Shown in pieces: positions 19,779 through 29,430 of a stretch of 64,000 nt of DNA (position 1 is its first letter; each line of letters begins with the position of its first letter). The notes beneath the pieces are model-generated. The model was not told the DNA's origin, searched no databases, and worked only from the letters and a program-made list of their open reading frames with translations. The stretch comes from Comamonadaceae bacterium CG12_big_fil_rev_8_21_14_0_65_59_15. Lineage in GTDB: Bacteria > Pseudomonadota > Gammaproteobacteria > Burkholderiales > Burkholderiaceae_C. Position numbers and translations under genes: made by a program. The DNA is taken from positions 128,011 through 192,010 of the forward strand of contig PCUV01000060.1 in NCBI GenBank assembly GCA_002786915.1, read 5' to 3'.

Positions 19779-20387
19779 ATGCAGCAGATTGCGTTGCAGT
19801 GGGGGGTGAGCGGCTTGATTGCTGGCGTTGATGAGGCCGGGCGTGGCCCGTTGGCTGGCCCGGTGCTGGCCGCAGCGGTCATTCTGGACGACCTGAACCC
19901 GATTGCCGGGTTGGCCGATTCCAAAAAATTGACGGCTTTGCGGCGTGAACAACTGTTTCACGAAATTCGTGCCAAAGCGCTGTGCTTTGCCGTGGCGCAG
20001 GCCAGCGTGGCTGAAATTGAACAACTCAATATCTTGCAGGCCACCCTGCTGGCCATGCGCCGCGCCGTGCAAGGTTTGCGCTTGAGCCCAAAGCTGGTGC
20101 TGGTGGACGGCAACCGCCTGCCGGTGCTGCCCATGCGCGCCGAGGCGGTGGTCAAAGGTGACGCGTTGGTGGCGGCCATTTCTGCGGCGTCGATTCTGGC
20201 CAAGGTCACACGCGACCATTGGTGTATTGATTACGACCAGGCGTACCCGCAATACGGCTTTGCCCAGCACAAAGGCTATGGCACCGCACAGCATCTGGCC
20301 GCTTTGCGCCAGCATGGGGCGTGCCCCGAGCACCGCAAAACCTTTGTCCCCGTTGCGCAGGTGCTGGCCGACGGGGTGGCAGCGTGA
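19779..20387 (+). CDS. rnhB: Ribonuclease HII
   Basis: Removes RNA from RNA-DNA hybrids and misincorporated ribonucleotides. From ATG 19779 the protein has 202 residues. The catalytic [14 protein letters not shown] block lies near the N-terminus, then [18 protein letters not shown] and the basic [20 protein letters not shown] region. An in-frame ATG at 19677 overlapping lpxB would add 34 Arg-rich residues and cannot be excluded. It ends the lipid A gene run. Confidence 0.93.
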   Translation: MQQIALQWGVSGLIAGVDEAGRGPLAGPVLAAAVILDDLNPIAGLADSKKLTALRREQLFHEIRAKALCFAVAQASVAEIEQLNILQATLLAMRRAVQGLRLSPKLVLVDGNRLPVLPMRAEAVVKGDALVAAISAASILAKVTRDHWCIDYDQAYPQYGFAQHKGYGTAQHLAALRQHGACPEHRKTFVPVAQVLADGVAA

Positions 20388-20496
20388 ACGTTGGCTGCGT
20401 CGTGCAACGGTTGTGCGGTGGATCGTCGGCCGGTCGTGGCCTGGGTGAGGTCTGTCGGGGCGGCGTCGGGTACCGGGCTATCGCGTCACGAGCGCC

Positions 20497-21282
20497 ATGA
20501 ACATGCCTGTGCAGATCAGTTCGCGCGACAACGCGCTGCTCAAGGACCTGCGTCGCCTGGCCACCGGCAACACCGACTACCGCAAGCAGGGCCGTTTCTG
20601 GGCCGAGGGCGACCACCTGGTGCGTGCCGCACTGGCGCGCGGCGTGGCTCCTGGGATCGGAGTTTTTTCAGAGTCTTTCTGGCCTCAAGCCCTTAATTTA
20701 TATGGGCAGACAGCTGCAAAAAATATAGTTATTTCTGACCTGCTCTTTGACCAGTTGAGCACGCTGGAGTCACCGGCCAGAATGGGCTTTGTGTTTGAGT
20801 TGCCCGCAGTGCCTGCGTTGCAAGCGGCACAGGCCAGTGTGGTGCTCGACCGCGTGCAAGACGCTGGCAACGTGGGCGCCATGCTGCGCAGCGCGTCGGC
20901 CTTTGGCTTCAAACAAGTCATCGCCCTCAAGGGTACTGCGGCGCTGTGGAGCCCCAAGGTGCTGCGCGCTGGCATGGGCGCGCATTGGGGGTTGCGGTTG
21001 ATCGAATCAGCTGAGCTTTCGCTGGTGCGCCAGCTTACGGTGCCGCTGCTGGTGACCAGCTCGCATCGGGGCGACTTTTTGCATCAGGCGCTGCTGAACA
21101 AATGCTTGCCCATGCCCTGCGCCTGGGCCATGGGACACGAGGGGCAGGGCGTGTGCGCTGAGCTGGAGACTTTGGCCAGCCAGCACATCCGCATTGCTCA
21201 GCCGGGCGGTGAGGAGTCGCTCAACGTGGCCACTGCGGCCGCCATCTGTCTGCACGCCAGCGCGACTGCAGGCTTGCCTTGA
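20497..21282 (+). CDS. SpoU/TrmH-family RNA 2'-O-methyltransferase
   Basis: SAM-dependent RNA ribose methyltransferase of the RlmB/TrmH group, 261 residues. An N-terminal substrate-binding domain (RDNALLKDLRRLATG) precedes the SPOUT knot with motif 1 LDRVQDAGNVGAMLRSA, motif 2 MGHEGQGVC and motif 3 QPGGEESLNVATAAAI. The exact rRNA or tRNA target is not decided by the sequence. Bases 20660-20732 are AT-rich and match the mini-element. The 109 bases before it hold no gene. Confidence 0.88.
   Translation: MNMPVQISSRDNALLKDLRRLATGNTDYRKQGRFWAEGDHLVRAALARGVAPGIGVFSESFWPQALNLYGQTAAKNIVISDLLFDQLSTLESPARMGFVFELPAVPALQAAQASVVLDRVQDAGNVGAMLRSASAFGFKQVIALKGTAALWSPKVLRAGMGAHWGLRLIESAELSLVRQLTVPLLVTSSHRGDFLHQALLNKCLPMPCAWAMGHEGQGVCAELETLASQHIRIAQPGGEESLNVATAAAICLHASATAGLP
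20660..20732 (-). repeat. AT-rich mini-element inside the SpoU methyltransferase gene
   Basis: On the minus strand it reads GCAGCTGTCTGCCC, then AAATTAAGGGCTTGAGGCC, matching the AGCTG and AAGGGCTnGAG blocks of intergenic copies. It is read through in frame. Confidence 0.6.
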
Positions 21283-21321
21283 AAACCGGTTTTTTTGTCG
21301 GGAGCACGTTCGGTGCTGGGC

Positions 21322-21448
21322 TATAATTTTGGCCACTTTCGCACCCGCCTACGCCTAGCGCCGCCCAAGCTCCTTTCCCCTTTCAAAGCAAAGCAAGACC
21401 TGGTCTTGCGCGCGTTTGGGCGTACCCGTCACTTATTCGGAGAACCCT
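21322..21448 (+). promoter_or_regulatory. carA promoter -10 and leader
   Basis: TATAAT at 21322-21327 is a perfect -10. The best -35, TTGTCG at 21295-21300, is 21 bp away, longer than normal. A leader of about 115 nt follows, containing a hairpin with GCAAGA and TCTTGC arms at 21393-21409. Confidence 0.5.
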
Positions 21449-22636
21449 TTGCTTTTGTCTCTCAAGGGAAACACCCCGCCTGCCGTTCTGGCGCTGGCCG
21501 ATGGCACGGTCTACATTGGCAATTCCATTGGCGCTGTCGGCACTGCCGCTGGCGAGGTGGTGTTCAACACCGCCATGACCGGTTACCAGGAAATCCTGAC
21601 CGATCCCAGCTACTGCCAGCAGCTTGTCACGCTCACTTACCCGCATATCGGCAACACCGGCGTCAACGCGCAGGACGTCGAGTCTGACCGCGTTCAGGCG
21701 GCCGGTTTGATCATCAAGAACCTGCCGCTGCTGGCGTCCAACTTTCGCTGCACGCAAAGCCTGGGCGACTACCTGGCAGCGCAGGGCGTGGTAGCCATTG
21801 CCAACATCGACACGCGCCAGCTCACGCGGCAGTTGCGCACCCAGGGCGCGCAAAACGGTTGCATTTTGGCGCTTGCGCCGGGTGAGTCGCTGCAGCAGGC
21901 ACACATCGACCGCGCCGTGGCGCAGGCACAGGCCGCACCCAGCATGGCCGGCTGCGATCTGGCGCGCGTGGTCAGTACCCGTGTCCGCTATGACTGGACG
22001 CAGACCGAATGGGCGTTGTCGCAAGCGCAGCAAAACGGCCAGCCCGGTTTTGGCGAGCTTGCGCAGGCGCGCTTTCATGTGGTGGCGTATGACTTTGGCG
22101 TCAAAAAGAATATTTTGCGCATGTTGGCGCAACGCGGTTGCAAGGTGACCGTGGTGCCAGCGCAAACGCCAGCGGCCGACGTGCGCAAGCTGCAACCCGA
22201 CGGCGTTTTCCTGAGCAACGGCCCGGGCGACCCGCAGCCGTGCGACTACGCCATTGCCGCAGCGGCCGAACTGATCGAGCGTGGCCTGCCCACGTTTGGC
22301 ATCTGCCTGGGGCATCAGATCATGGCGCTGGCCAGCGGTGCCAAAACCTTCAAGATGAAGTTTGGCCACCACGGCGCGAACCATCCAGTCAAGGAGCTGG
22401 CCACCGGCCACGTCTGCATCACCAGCCAGAACCACGGTTTTGCCGTCGATGCCGCCACGCTGCCGCCCACATTGCGCGCCACCCACCTCAGTTTGTTTGA
22501 CGGCACCTTGCAGGGGCTGGAGCGCACCGACCGGCCCGCGTTCTGCTTTCAGGGCCACCCCGAGGCGTCGCCCGGCCCACACGACATCGGCCATCTGTTT
22601 GACCGCTTTGTGGATCTGATGAAGGCGCGCGCATGA
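21449..22636 (+). CDS. carA: Carbamoyl phosphate synthase small subunit
   Basis: Glutaminase subunit that feeds ammonia to CarB for arginine and pyrimidine synthesis; 395 residues. The class I amidotransferase nucleophile Cys is in [12 protein letters not shown] and the His/Glu pair in [16 protein letters not shown] 21449 gives the usual N-terminus MLLSLKG and has GGAGA at 21439-21443, 5 bases upstream. The stop overlaps the ATGA start of the LysE gene. Confidence 0.95.
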   Translation: MLLSLKGNTPPAVLALADGTVYIGNSIGAVGTAAGEVVFNTAMTGYQEILTDPSYCQQLVTLTYPHIGNTGVNAQDVESDRVQAAGLIIKNLPLLASNFRCTQSLGDYLAAQGVVAIANIDTRQLTRQLRTQGAQNGCILALAPGESLQQAHIDRAVAQAQAAPSMAGCDLARVVSTRVRYDWTQTEWALSQAQQNGQPGFGELAQARFHVVAYDFGVKKNILRMLAQRGCKVTVVPAQTPAADVRKLQPDGVFLSNGPGDPQPCDYAIAAAAELIERGLPTFGICLGHQIMALASGAKTFKMKFGHHGANHPVKELATGHVCITSQNHGFAVDAATLPPTLRATHLSLFDGTLQGLERTDRPAFCFQGHPEASPGPHDIGHLFDRFVDLMKARA

Positions 22637-23310
22637 GTTTTTACGGTGTCACTGACCTGTGGACCTATGTGCTGGGCGCCTTTGGCATTATTTTGTTGCC
22701 CGGGCCGAACTCGATGTACGTGCTGTCGGTGGCCACGGCGCGCGGTGTGCGCGCCGGGTTTCAGGGCGCGTGTGGCGTGTTTTTTGGCGACACGGTGCTG
22801 CTGGTATGCACCGCATTGGGCGCTGGGGGCGCGCTGCGTACTTATCCTGCGATGTTCATGGTGGTCAAGGTGGCGGGCGCGGTGTATCTGGGCTGGATCG
22901 GGTTGCAACTGCTGCGCGCGGCGCTCCAAAGCTGGATCGGCACGACGCCCGACGCCTCTGCGGCCGCTGCACCGGCATCGGCGTCAGCGGGCAGCGCGGC
23001 GTCGATGGCGCGGCCGTTTCAGCGCGCGTTGGTGATCAGCCTGCTCAACCCCAAGGCGATTTTGTTTTTGTTGTCGTTTTTTGTGCAGTTCATCGACCCC
23101 GGCTACCCGCACCCCGAGCTGCCGTTTTTGATTCTGAGCGTGATCCTGATGACCTTCAGCGCGCTGTACCTTACGGGGTTGATTTTGGCCGGTGCGCGGC
23201 TGGCGCGGGGTTTTGCGCGGCGCAAACGCCTGTCGGCCAGTTTGTCGGGTGGCGTGGGCGCCCTGTTTTTGTGGTTTGGTGGCAAGCTGGCCACCGCTAA
23301 CCTGAATTGA
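22633..23310 (+). CDS. LysE/RhtB-family amino acid exporter
   Basis: A 225-residue membrane protein with about six hydrophobic segments and the family motif [19 protein letters not shown] near the N-terminus. Likely exports an amino acid such as leucine or homoserine; the substrate is not decided. Its ATG overlaps the carA stop (ATGA), so it is translationally coupled to carA and separates carA from carB. An Ala/Ser-rich cytoplasmic loop lies near residues 115-130. Confidence 0.88.
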   Translation: MSFYGVTDLWTYVLGAFGIILLPGPNSMYVLSVATARGVRAGFQGACGVFFGDTVLLVCTALGAGGALRTYPAMFMVVKVAGAVYLGWIGLQLLRAALQSWIGTTPDASAAAAPASASAGSAASMARPFQRALVISLLNPKAILFLLSFFVQFIDPGYPHPELPFLILSVILMTFSALYLTGLILAGARLARGFARRKRLSASLSGGVGALFLWFGGKLATANLN

Positions 23311-23322
23311 ACTGATATAAAG

Positions 23323-23530
23323 AAGATAGCTGCTTGCGCTTGATTAACTAACATGCCTGCACAGCCGCCCCAAATGATGAAATTGACCCGTCATTCCCGC
23401 GCACCTTCCTGTCATTCCCGCGTAGGCGGGAATCCAGGGTCTGCTGAGATGCTGGATTCCCGCCTGCGCGGGAATGACGAAGCTCTGCGTGTTTCACGTT
23501 AGCAAGGGCTAGAGCCTATTTTTACGACTA
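23323..23530 (+). repeat. AT-rich mini-element split by a nested insertion
   Basis: The left half (AGATAGCTGCTTGCGCTTG, 23323-23341 and on to about 23347) and the right half (AAGGGCTAGAGCCTATTTTT, 23504-23523) would join into one typical copy if bases 23348-23502 were removed. Confidence 0.65.
23348..23502. repeat. 155-bp MITE-like element with 8-bp terminal inverted repeats
   Basis: Ends are CTAACATG (23348-23355) and CACGTTAG (23495-23502), inverted repeats with one mismatch. Inside is a 27-bp inverted repeat (23411-23437 and 23452-23478, 26 of 27) of the ATTCCCGCG...CGGGAAT type, similar to neisserial dRS3-like repeats that are common in betaproteobacteria, plus a third CATTCCCGCG at 23392. 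No coding sequence. Confidence 0.65.
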
Positions 23531-23532
23531 AT

Positions 23533-26500
23533 ATGCCAAAACGTACCGACATCCAAAGCATCCTGATCATTGGCGCGGGCCCGATCATCATCGGCCAAGC
23601 CTGCGAGTTTGATTACTCGGGCGTGCAAGCCTGCAAGGCGCTGCGCGAAGAGGGCTACAAGGTCATCCTGATCAACAGCAACCCGGCCACCATCATGACC
23701 GATCCGGCCACGGCGGACGTGACCTATATCGAACCCATCACCTGGAAAACGGTCGAAAAAATCATCGCCAAAGAGCGCCCGGACGCGATTTTGCCGACCA
23801 TGGGAGGCCAGACCGCGCTGAACTGCGCGCTGGACTTGTGGCACCAGGGCGTGCTGGCCAAATACACCGGTGCCGCCACGGGCCGTGCCATTGAGCTGAT
23901 TGGCGCCAAACCCGAAGCCATCGACAAGGCCGAGGACCGGCTCAAGTTCAAAGATGCCATGACCAAGATCGGCTTGGGCTCGGCGTGCTCCGGCATCGCC
24001 CATAGCATGGCCGAGGCCTGGGACGTGCAGCGCACGGTGGGCTTTCCCACCGTGATCCGCCCCAGCTTTACGCTGGGCGGCTCGGGCGGCGGCATTGCCT
24101 ACAACCCCGAAGAGTTTGAGGTGATCTGCAAGCGCGGCCTGGAAGCCTCGCCCACCAGCGAGCTGCTGATTGAAGAATCGCTCTTGGGCTGGAAAGAATT
24201 TGAGATGGAAGTGGTGCGCGACCGCGCAGACAACTGCATCATCATCTGCTCGATTGAAAATCTCGACCCGATGGGCGTACACACCGGCGACAGCATCACC
24301 GTGGCCCCGGCGCAAACACTCACTGACAAAGAGTATCAAATTCTGCGCAACGCCAGCATTGCGGTGCTGCGCGAGATCGGCGTCGATACGGGGGGGAGCA
24401 ACGTGCAATTTGCCATCAACCCGAAAGACGGGCGCATCGTGGTGATTGAGATGAACCCGCGCGTAAGCCGTTCCAGCGCGTTAGCCTCCAAAGCCACCGG
24501 TTTTCCGATCGCCAAGGTGGCCGCCAAGCTGGCCGTGGGCTATACGCTCGATGAACTCAAAAATGAGATTACCGGCGGCGCCACCCCAGCATCGTTCGAG
24601 CCATCGATTGATTACGTGGTGACCAAGGTGCCGCGCTTTGCGTTCGAAAAATTCCCCGCCGCCGACAGCCGACTGACGACGCAAATGAAAAGCGTGGGTG
24701 AGGTCATGGCCATGGGTCGCACGTTCCAGGAATCGTTCCAGAAAGCCTTGCGCGGCCTCGAAGTGGGTGTCGATGGCATGAACGAAAAAACGCAAGACCG
24801 CGAGCTGCTGGAAAAAGAGCTGGGCGAACCCGGCCCCGAGCGCATCTGGTACGTGGGGGATGCGTTTGCGGCGGGTTGGAGCGTGGATGAGGTGTTTGAC
24901 ATCACCAAGATCGACAAATGGTTTCTGGTGCAGATTGAGCAGATCGTCAAGATTGAGCTGGAGATTGAACGCTTGCCGCAACCGGCCGTGGGCACGGCGC
25001 TGGACAGCATCGACGCCGCGACACTGCGCGCCCTGAAGCAAAAGGGTTTTTCTGACCGTCGCCTGGCCAAGCAGTTCAAGACCACAGATACCGCCGTGCG
25101 TGCGCGCCGCCACGCCCTGGGCGTGCGCCCGGTGTACAAGCGGGTGGATACCTGCGCGGCCGAATTTGCCACCAACACCGCCTACCTGTATTCGACCTAC
25201 GAGGCCGAAGGCTCCGAGTGCGAAGCTGCGCCCACCAACCGCAAAAAAATCATGGTGCTCGGTGGCGGCCCGAACCGCATCGGCCAGGGCATTGAGTTCG
25301 ACTACTGCTGCGTGCATGCTGCGCTGGCGATGCGTGAAGACGGTTACGAGACCATCATGGTCAACTGCAACCCCGAGACCGTATCGACCGACTACGACAC
25401 CAGCGACCGCCTGTACTTTGAGCCGCTCACGCTCGAAGACGTGCTGGAGATCGTGGACAAGGAAAAGCCCTATGGTGTGATCGTGCAATATGGCGGCCAG
25501 ACGCCCTTGAAACTGGCGCTGGACCTGGAAGCCAACGGCGTGCCCATCATTGGCACCAGCCCGGACATGATCGACGCGGCAGAAGACCGTGAGCGTTTTT
25601 CGGCGTTGTTGCACGAACTCAAGCTCAAGCAGCCACCCAACGCCACCGCCCGCACCGAGCCCGAGGCGCTGGAAAAGGCCTCCACGCTGGGCTACCCGCT
25701 GGTGGTGCGCCCCAGCTACGTGCTGGGCGGGCGCGCCATGGAAATCGTGCACGAGCAGCGCGACCTGGAGCGCTACATGCGCGAAGCGGTCAAGGTCAGC
25801 CATGACAGCCCGGTGCTGCTGGACCGTTTCTTGAATGACGCCATTGAGTGCGATGTCGATGCGGTGCGCGATGCCACCGGCCGTGTGTTCATTGGCGGCG
25901 TGATGGAGCACATTGAGCAAGCCGGCGTGCACAGCGGTGATTCAGCGTGTTCGCTGCCGCCTTACTACCTCAAGCAGGCTACGGTGGATGAAATGAAGCG
26001 CCAGACTGCGGCCATGGCGCAAGGTCTGAACGTGGTGGGTTTGATGAACGTGCAGTTTGCCATCCAGCAAAAAGAGCTGGACGGCGTCAAGCAGGATGTG
26101 ATTTTTGTGCTGGAAGTCAACCCGCGCGCCAGCCGCACGGTGCCGTTTGTTAGCAAGGCCACTGGGATTCAGCTTGCCAAGGTGGCCGCACGCTGCATGG
26201 TGGGCCAGACACTGGATGTGCAGGGCATCGGGGCCGAGGTGAGCCCGCCTTATTTCAGCGTCAAGGAAGCGGTGTTCCCGTTTGTCAAGTTCCCCGGTGT
26301 CGATACCATTCTTGGGCCCGAGATGAAGTCCACCGGTGAGGTGATGGGTGTCGGCAAGACGTTTGGCGAGGCCTTTGTCAAATCGCAGCTGGGTGCGGGC
26401 ACCAAGCTGCCGCGACCCTTCAACCCCGACGGCTCGCCCAGCGGCAAGGTCTTCATTTCGGTGAAACAAAGTGACAAACCGGCCGCAGTGGAGATTGCGC

Positions 26501-26892
26501 GCGCGCTGGTAGCGATGCAATACGAGGTGGTGGCGACCAAGGGCACGGCGGCGGCGATCAACGCCGGTGGTGTGGTGTGTGGTTCGGTCTACAAGGTGAC
26601 CGAAGGTCGCCCGCACATTGTCGATATGCTCAAGAATGACGAAATCGTGCTGGTGATCAACACCGTGGAAGAGCGGCGCAACGCTATTGCCGACTCGCGC
26701 CAGATCCGCACCTCGGCCTTGCTCAACCGCGTGACCACGTTCACCACCATTGCCGGCGCTGAAGCAGCGGTGGAGGGCATGCACTGCATGGACAACCTGG
26801 ACGTGATCTCGGTGCAAGAGATGCACGCGCAAATCAGTCGTTTAGAGACAACGAATAGCGGCGTGCGTTGGGTGTCTGACGCAGCGAAATAA
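23533..26892 (+). CDS. carB: Carbamoyl phosphate synthase large subunit
   Basis: Makes carbamoyl phosphate from bicarbonate, ATP and CarA-derived ammonia. The 1119-residue protein has two ATP-grasp halves: the first begins [20 protein letters not shown], the second [20 protein letters not shown]. The allosteric MGS domain begins near [18 protein letters not shown]. It is somewhat longer than the E. coli enzyme (about 1073), with an extended C-terminus. A 222-base repeat-containing spacer separates it from the LysE gene. Confidence 0.97.
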   Translation: MPKRTDIQSILIIGAGPIIIGQACEFDYSGVQACKALREEGYKVILINSNPATIMTDPATADVTYIEPITWKTVEKIIAKERPDAILPTMGGQTALNCALDLWHQGVLAKYTGAATGRAIELIGAKPEAIDKAEDRLKFKDAMTKIGLGSACSGIAHSMAEAWDVQRTVGFPTVIRPSFTLGGSGGGIAYNPEEFEVICKRGLEASPTSELLIEESLLGWKEFEMEVVRDRADNCIIICSIENLDPMGVHTGDSITVAPAQTLTDKEYQILRNASIAVLREIGVDTGGSNVQFAINPKDGRIVVIEMNPRVSRSSALASKATGFPIAKVAAKLAVGYTLDELKNEITGGATPASFEPSIDYVVTKVPRFAFEKFPAADSRLTTQMKSVGEVMAMGRTFQESFQKALRGLEVGVDGMNEKTQDRELLEKELGEPGPERIWYVGDAFAAGWSVDEVFDITKIDKWFLVQIEQIVKIELEIERLPQPAVGTALDSIDAATLRALKQKGFSDRRLAKQFKTTDTAVRARRHALGVRPVYKRVDTCAAEFATNTAYLYSTYEAEGSECEAAPTNRKKIMVLGGGPNRIGQGIEFDYCCVHAALAMREDGYETIMVNCNPETVSTDYDTSDRLYFEPLTLEDVLEIVDKEKPYGVIVQYGGQTPLKLALDLEANGVPIIGTSPDMIDAAEDRERFSALLHELKLKQPPNATARTEPEALEKASTLGYPLVVRPSYVLGGRAMEIVHEQRDLERYMREAVKVSHDSPVLLDRFLNDAIECDVDAVRDATGRVFIGGVMEHIEQAGVHSGDSACSLPPYYLKQATVDEMKRQTAAMAQGLNVVGLMNVQFAIQQKELDGVKQDVIFVLEVNPRASRTVPFVSKATGIQLAKVAARCMVGQTLDVQGIGAEVSPPYFSVKEAVFPFVKFPGVDTILGPEMKSTGEVMGVGKTFGEAFVKSQLGAGTKLPRPFNPDGSPSGKVFISVKQSDKPAAVEIARALVAMQYEVVATKGTAAAINAGGVVCGSVYKVTEGRPHIVDMLKNDEIVLVINTVEERRNAIADSRQIRTSALLNRVTTFTTIAGAEAAVEGMHCMDNLDVISVQEMHAQISRLETTNSGVRWVSDAAK

Positions 26893-26899
26893 AGGCGGA

Positions 26900-26950
26900 G
26901 GTTCGGGCTGTTCCCGAACCGGGGGACATTCGCGGAGTCGGACACCCGAC
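26900..26950 (+). terminator. Tandem hairpins downstream of carB
   Basis: GGTTCGGG-CTGTT-CCCGAACC (26900-26920) is a perfect 8-bp stem, followed by GTCGG-ACAC-CCGAC (26937-26950). There is no T-run, so intrinsic termination is uncertain; they may block 3' exonucleases. Confidence 0.4.
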
Positions 26951-27013
26951 GTGCGTTGCGGATTTCAACGAACATCGCGGATATTTCCGAGCATTTTTCG
27001 ATTTGTTTGGCGG

Positions 27014-27060
27014 CATAATCGCGCATCACCGCCGGACGGCAACGTTCGGCGGTTTCATTT
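27014..27060 (+). promoter_or_regulatory. greA promoter -10 and leader hairpin
   Basis: CATAAT at 27014-27019 is a candidate -10. Just downstream, arms 27028-27038 and 27043-27053 form an 11-bp stem (one G-T pair) capped by a GCAA tetraloop and followed by TTTCATTTT. This could be an early transcription attenuator for greA or the end of carB transcripts. Confidence 0.5.
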
Positions 27061-27088
27061 TGACAACCCCTATTTCACGGAGCATGCT

Positions 27089-27565
27089 GTGGCGACTCTT
27101 CCTATTACCAAACGCGGTGCCGACAAGCTCAAGGCCGAGCTGCACCAGTTGAAGGCGTTTGAGCGACCTGCAGTCATCAACGCCATTGCCGAGGCGCGTG
27201 CCCAGGGCGATTTGAGCGAGAACGCCGAATACGATGCGGCCAAAGACAAGCAGGGTTTTATTGAGGGGCGCATCAAGGAAATCGAGGGCAAACTCTCGGC
27301 TGCGCAAATCATCGACCCCGCCGATCTGCACGCTGACGGGCGCGTGGTGTTCGGCTCAACAGTTGAACTGGCCGACGAAGACTCCGGCCAGAAAGTGACG
27401 TACCAGATCGTTGGTGAAGACGAGGCCGACATCAAGCTGGGCCTGCTCAACGTCAACAGCCCGATTGCACGCGCGCTGATCGGCAAAAACGAGGGTGATG
27501 TGGCCCAGGTACAGGCTCCGGGCGGTTTGCGCGAATATGAGATCGTCAGCGTGCGTTATTGCTGA
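27089..27565 (+). CDS. greA: Transcription elongation factor GreA
   Basis: Rescues backtracked RNA polymerase by stimulating transcript cleavage. The 158-residue protein has the N-terminal coiled coil with the acidic tip QGDLSENAEYDAAKDKQ and the C-terminal FKBP-like domain with ALIGKNEGDVAQVQAP. GTG 27089 was chosen because GGAG at 27079-27082 is 6 bases upstream and the length equals the family standard. The DUF4149 gene follows 9 bases after the stop. Confidence 0.96.
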   Translation: MATLPITKRGADKLKAELHQLKAFERPAVINAIAEARAQGDLSENAEYDAAKDKQGFIEGRIKEIEGKLSAAQIIDPADLHADGRVVFGSTVELADEDSGQKVTYQIVGEDEADIKLGLLNVNSPIARALIGKNEGDVAQVQAPGGLREYEIVSVRYC

Positions 27566-27574
27566 TCGGTCTGA

Positions 27575-27991
27575 ATGCGTCGCTTGCTGTCGTCGTTGCC
27601 AGTCTGGTTGGCTGCCCTGTGGTGGGGCAGCATGACGACGATCGGTTTCTGGGTGGTTCCGATGTTGTTTGCCAACTTGCCCAGCCCGGCGCTGGCGGGC
27701 AACATGGCTGCCAAACTGTTTGCTGCACAAACCTGGGTGGCACTGGCGTGCGGCCTGACTTTGCTGCTGGTTTTAAGGTCAAATCAGGCTCTAGCCCCTG
27801 TCGAAAAAGCGCCATCAGCTCTTTTATTTATAGTGGGCGGGATGCTGCTGGCGCTGCTGTCGCAGTACGGTGTGGCGCCTCATATTGTGGCGCGTGACAA
27901 CCTGGCGCTGTGGCACAGCGTGGGCACCGCGCTCTACGTGGCGCAGTGGTTGTGTGCGGGGGTGACTTTTAAAAAGATGCAGTCGGTGTGA
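27575..27991 (+). CDS. DUF4149-type small membrane protein
   Basis: A 138-residue protein with four hydrophobic segments (from about 5, 45, 75 and 105), resembling DUF4149 proteins found next to greA in Comamonadaceae. Function unknown. It lies 9 bases after greA, probably in the same transcript. Bases 27776-27834, coding the stretch after the second segment, match the dispersed mini-element in reverse orientation. Confidence 0.75.
   Translation: MRRLLSSLPVWLAALWWGSMTTIGFWVVPMLFANLPSPALAGNMAAKLFAAQTWVALACGLTLLLVLRSNQALAPVEKAPSALLFIVGGMLLALLSQYGVAPHIVARDNLALWHSVGTALYVAQWLCAGVTFKKMQSV
27776..27834 (-). repeat. AT-rich mini-element inside the DUF4149 gene
   Basis: On the minus strand it reads AGAGCTGATGGCGC, then CAGGGGCTAGAGCCTGATTT. 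It keeps the GGGCTAGAGCCT core of intergenic copies and is read in frame. Confidence 0.7.
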
Positions 27992-27997
27992 ACCCGT

Positions 27998-28069
27998 CCA
28001 GCAAAAGTCTTTGGCGGCCTCCTCATGCTGGAGTACCAGAAATCGTCGGCCGCCAAAGCCTTTCACTGG
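27998..28069 (+). repeat. Stem-loop repeat, copy C
   Basis: Arms 27998-28019 and 28048-28069 pair over 22 bp with 3 mismatches. The 28-nt loop has TCCTCATG, an inner hairpin CTGG-AGTA-CCAG and AAATCGTC. It lies just after the DUF4149 stop, in the convergent gap before yhbY. Confidence 0.75.
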
Positions 28070-28090
28070 GCTAGGCGATTTGGTGAACAG

Positions 28091-28129
28091 TTGGGGTCAG
28101 AGCACATCGCTGCGTGAGTGGTCTGACCC
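28091..28129. repeat. TTGGGGTCAGAGC inverted repeat
   Basis: GGGTCAGA (28094-28101) and TCTGACCC (28122-28129) form a perfect 8-bp stem. The 13-mer TTGGGGTCAGAGC recurs in reverse orientation at 44936-44948. It may serve as a terminator for the convergent genes. Confidence 0.45.
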
Positions 28130-28136
28130 GCAAGGA

Positions 28137-28613
28137 TCAAGAAGACTGATTGCGTTTTTTGATGCTGACGGGTTTTTTCTTGGCGCGCTTGATTTGGCCG
28201 CCGGTGGTCAGGCGCTGGTTGCCCAGCACGCGCAATACTTTTACTTCAGGGCGCTGGCCGCCGCGTTTGCTGAACTTGAGTACCTTGACATCCTTTGGGC
28301 CAGGCATGCGGTCTTCGTCGATGACTTTTTCGCGTTCGGGCAGCGGGCGCCACAGCACCAGCAGTTTGCCGATATGCTGGATGGGCGCAGCGCCCAGCTC
28401 GTCGGCAAGGGTGGCAAACATGGTTTCGCGCGTGGCGCGGTCGTCGCAGAAGACGCGTACCTTGATGAGCCCGTGCGCGTTGAGCGCGGCGTCGGTTTCT
28501 TTTTTGACGGCAGGCGTCAGACCGTCGTTGCCGATCATGACCACGGGGTCCAGATGATGGGCGTCAGCGCGGTGCACCTTGCGTTGGGCGGGAGTAAGTT
28601 GGATGGCAGGCAT
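28137..28613 (-). CDS. yhbY: YhbY-family RNA-binding protein
   Basis: CRM-domain protein associated with pre-50S ribosomes. From ATG 28613 it has 158 residues. The CRM domain occupies about the first 100 residues (LTPAQRKVHRADAHHLDPVV, IGNDGLTPAVKKE, GKLLVLWRPL), and a basic tail follows (IKRAKKKPVSIKKRNQ). It is divergent from rlmE with only 28 bases between the start codons, so the promoters must overlap or sit inside the genes. Confidence 0.9.
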   Translation of the reverse strand: MPAIQLTPAQRKVHRADAHHLDPVVMIGNDGLTPAVKKETDAALNAHGLIKVRVFCDDRATRETMFATLADELGAAPIQHIGKLLVLWRPLPEREKVIDEDRMPGPKDVKVLKFSKRGGQRPEVKVLRVLGNQRLTTGGQIKRAKKKPVSIKKRNQSS

Positions 28614-28641
28614 GGCCGTATTATCAGTGAGAGACACAAAA

Positions 28642-29313
28642 ATGAAATCAGCCGTTAAAAGCAGCAAAGTCAACCGGGCATGGCTGAACGACCATGTCAA
28701 CGACACCTACGTCAAACTGGCACAAAAAGACGGCTACCGGGCGCGTGCGGCTTACAAGCTCAAGGAAATTGACGAGACGTTGAACCTGATCAAGCCAGGT
28801 CATCTGGTGGTGGACTTGGGCTCTGCCCCCGGCGCCTGGAGCCAGTATGCACGGCGCAAGCTGTCGCCCAAGTCCGCCACGGGTGGCGGTGCGGCGGCGG
28901 GCGCGCTTAACGGCCGCATTGTGGCGCTGGACATCTTGCCCATGGAACCGGTCGAAGGGGTGGATTTCATTCAGGGCGACATTCGTGAGGACGCCGTGCT
29001 GGCGCAGTTGACCGAGTTGCTGCACGGCCAGTTGGCCGACGTGGTGGTGTCTGACATGGCGCCCAATTTGTCAGGCATTGCGTCGATGGACGCGGCGCAT
29101 ATTGAACACCTGGTGGAGCTGGCGCTGGAATTTACCCAGGCGCACCTGAAACCGCAGGGTGCGCTGGTGGCCAAGGTGTTTCACGGTGCCAGCTACGACG
29201 CGCTGTCCAAGCGCTTTCGTGAGCAGTTTGCTACGGTCAAGCGCATCAAACCCAAAGCGTCGCGCGACCGCTCGGCAGAAACCTTTCTGGTCGGGGTGGG
29301 GCTTAAAGGATGA
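28642..29313 (+). CDS. rlmE: 23S rRNA (uridine-2'-O-)-methyltransferase RlmE
   Basis: FtsJ/RrmJ enzyme that methylates U2552 in the ribosomal A-loop. The 223-residue protein has the SAM motif VVDLGSAPGAWSQ and catalytic Lys and Asp residues in RARAAYKLKEID, VSDMAPNLSG and LVAKVFHG. A Gly/Ala-rich insert (TGGGAAAGALNG) lies after the SAM motif. ATG 28642 gives the usual N-terminus. It precedes ftsH, the classic rlmE-ftsH pairing. Confidence 0.95.
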   Translation: MKSAVKSSKVNRAWLNDHVNDTYVKLAQKDGYRARAAYKLKEIDETLNLIKPGHLVVDLGSAPGAWSQYARRKLSPKSATGGGAAAGALNGRIVALDILPMEPVEGVDFIQGDIREDAVLAQLTELLHGQLADVVVSDMAPNLSGIASMDAAHIEHLVELALEFTQAHLKPQGALVAKVFHGASYDALSKRFREQFATVKRIKPKASRDRSAETFLVGVGLKG

Positions 29314-29430
29314 TCATTTCCATGCAGTGCCTAGGGATCAGCCCCCCAGGTGCTGCGCCCAGCTACGAAAAGTCTAGAATTCACGTCATCTACAGCTTGA
29401 CTTGGCGCTGTATCTTCATTGGAGTGTCGC

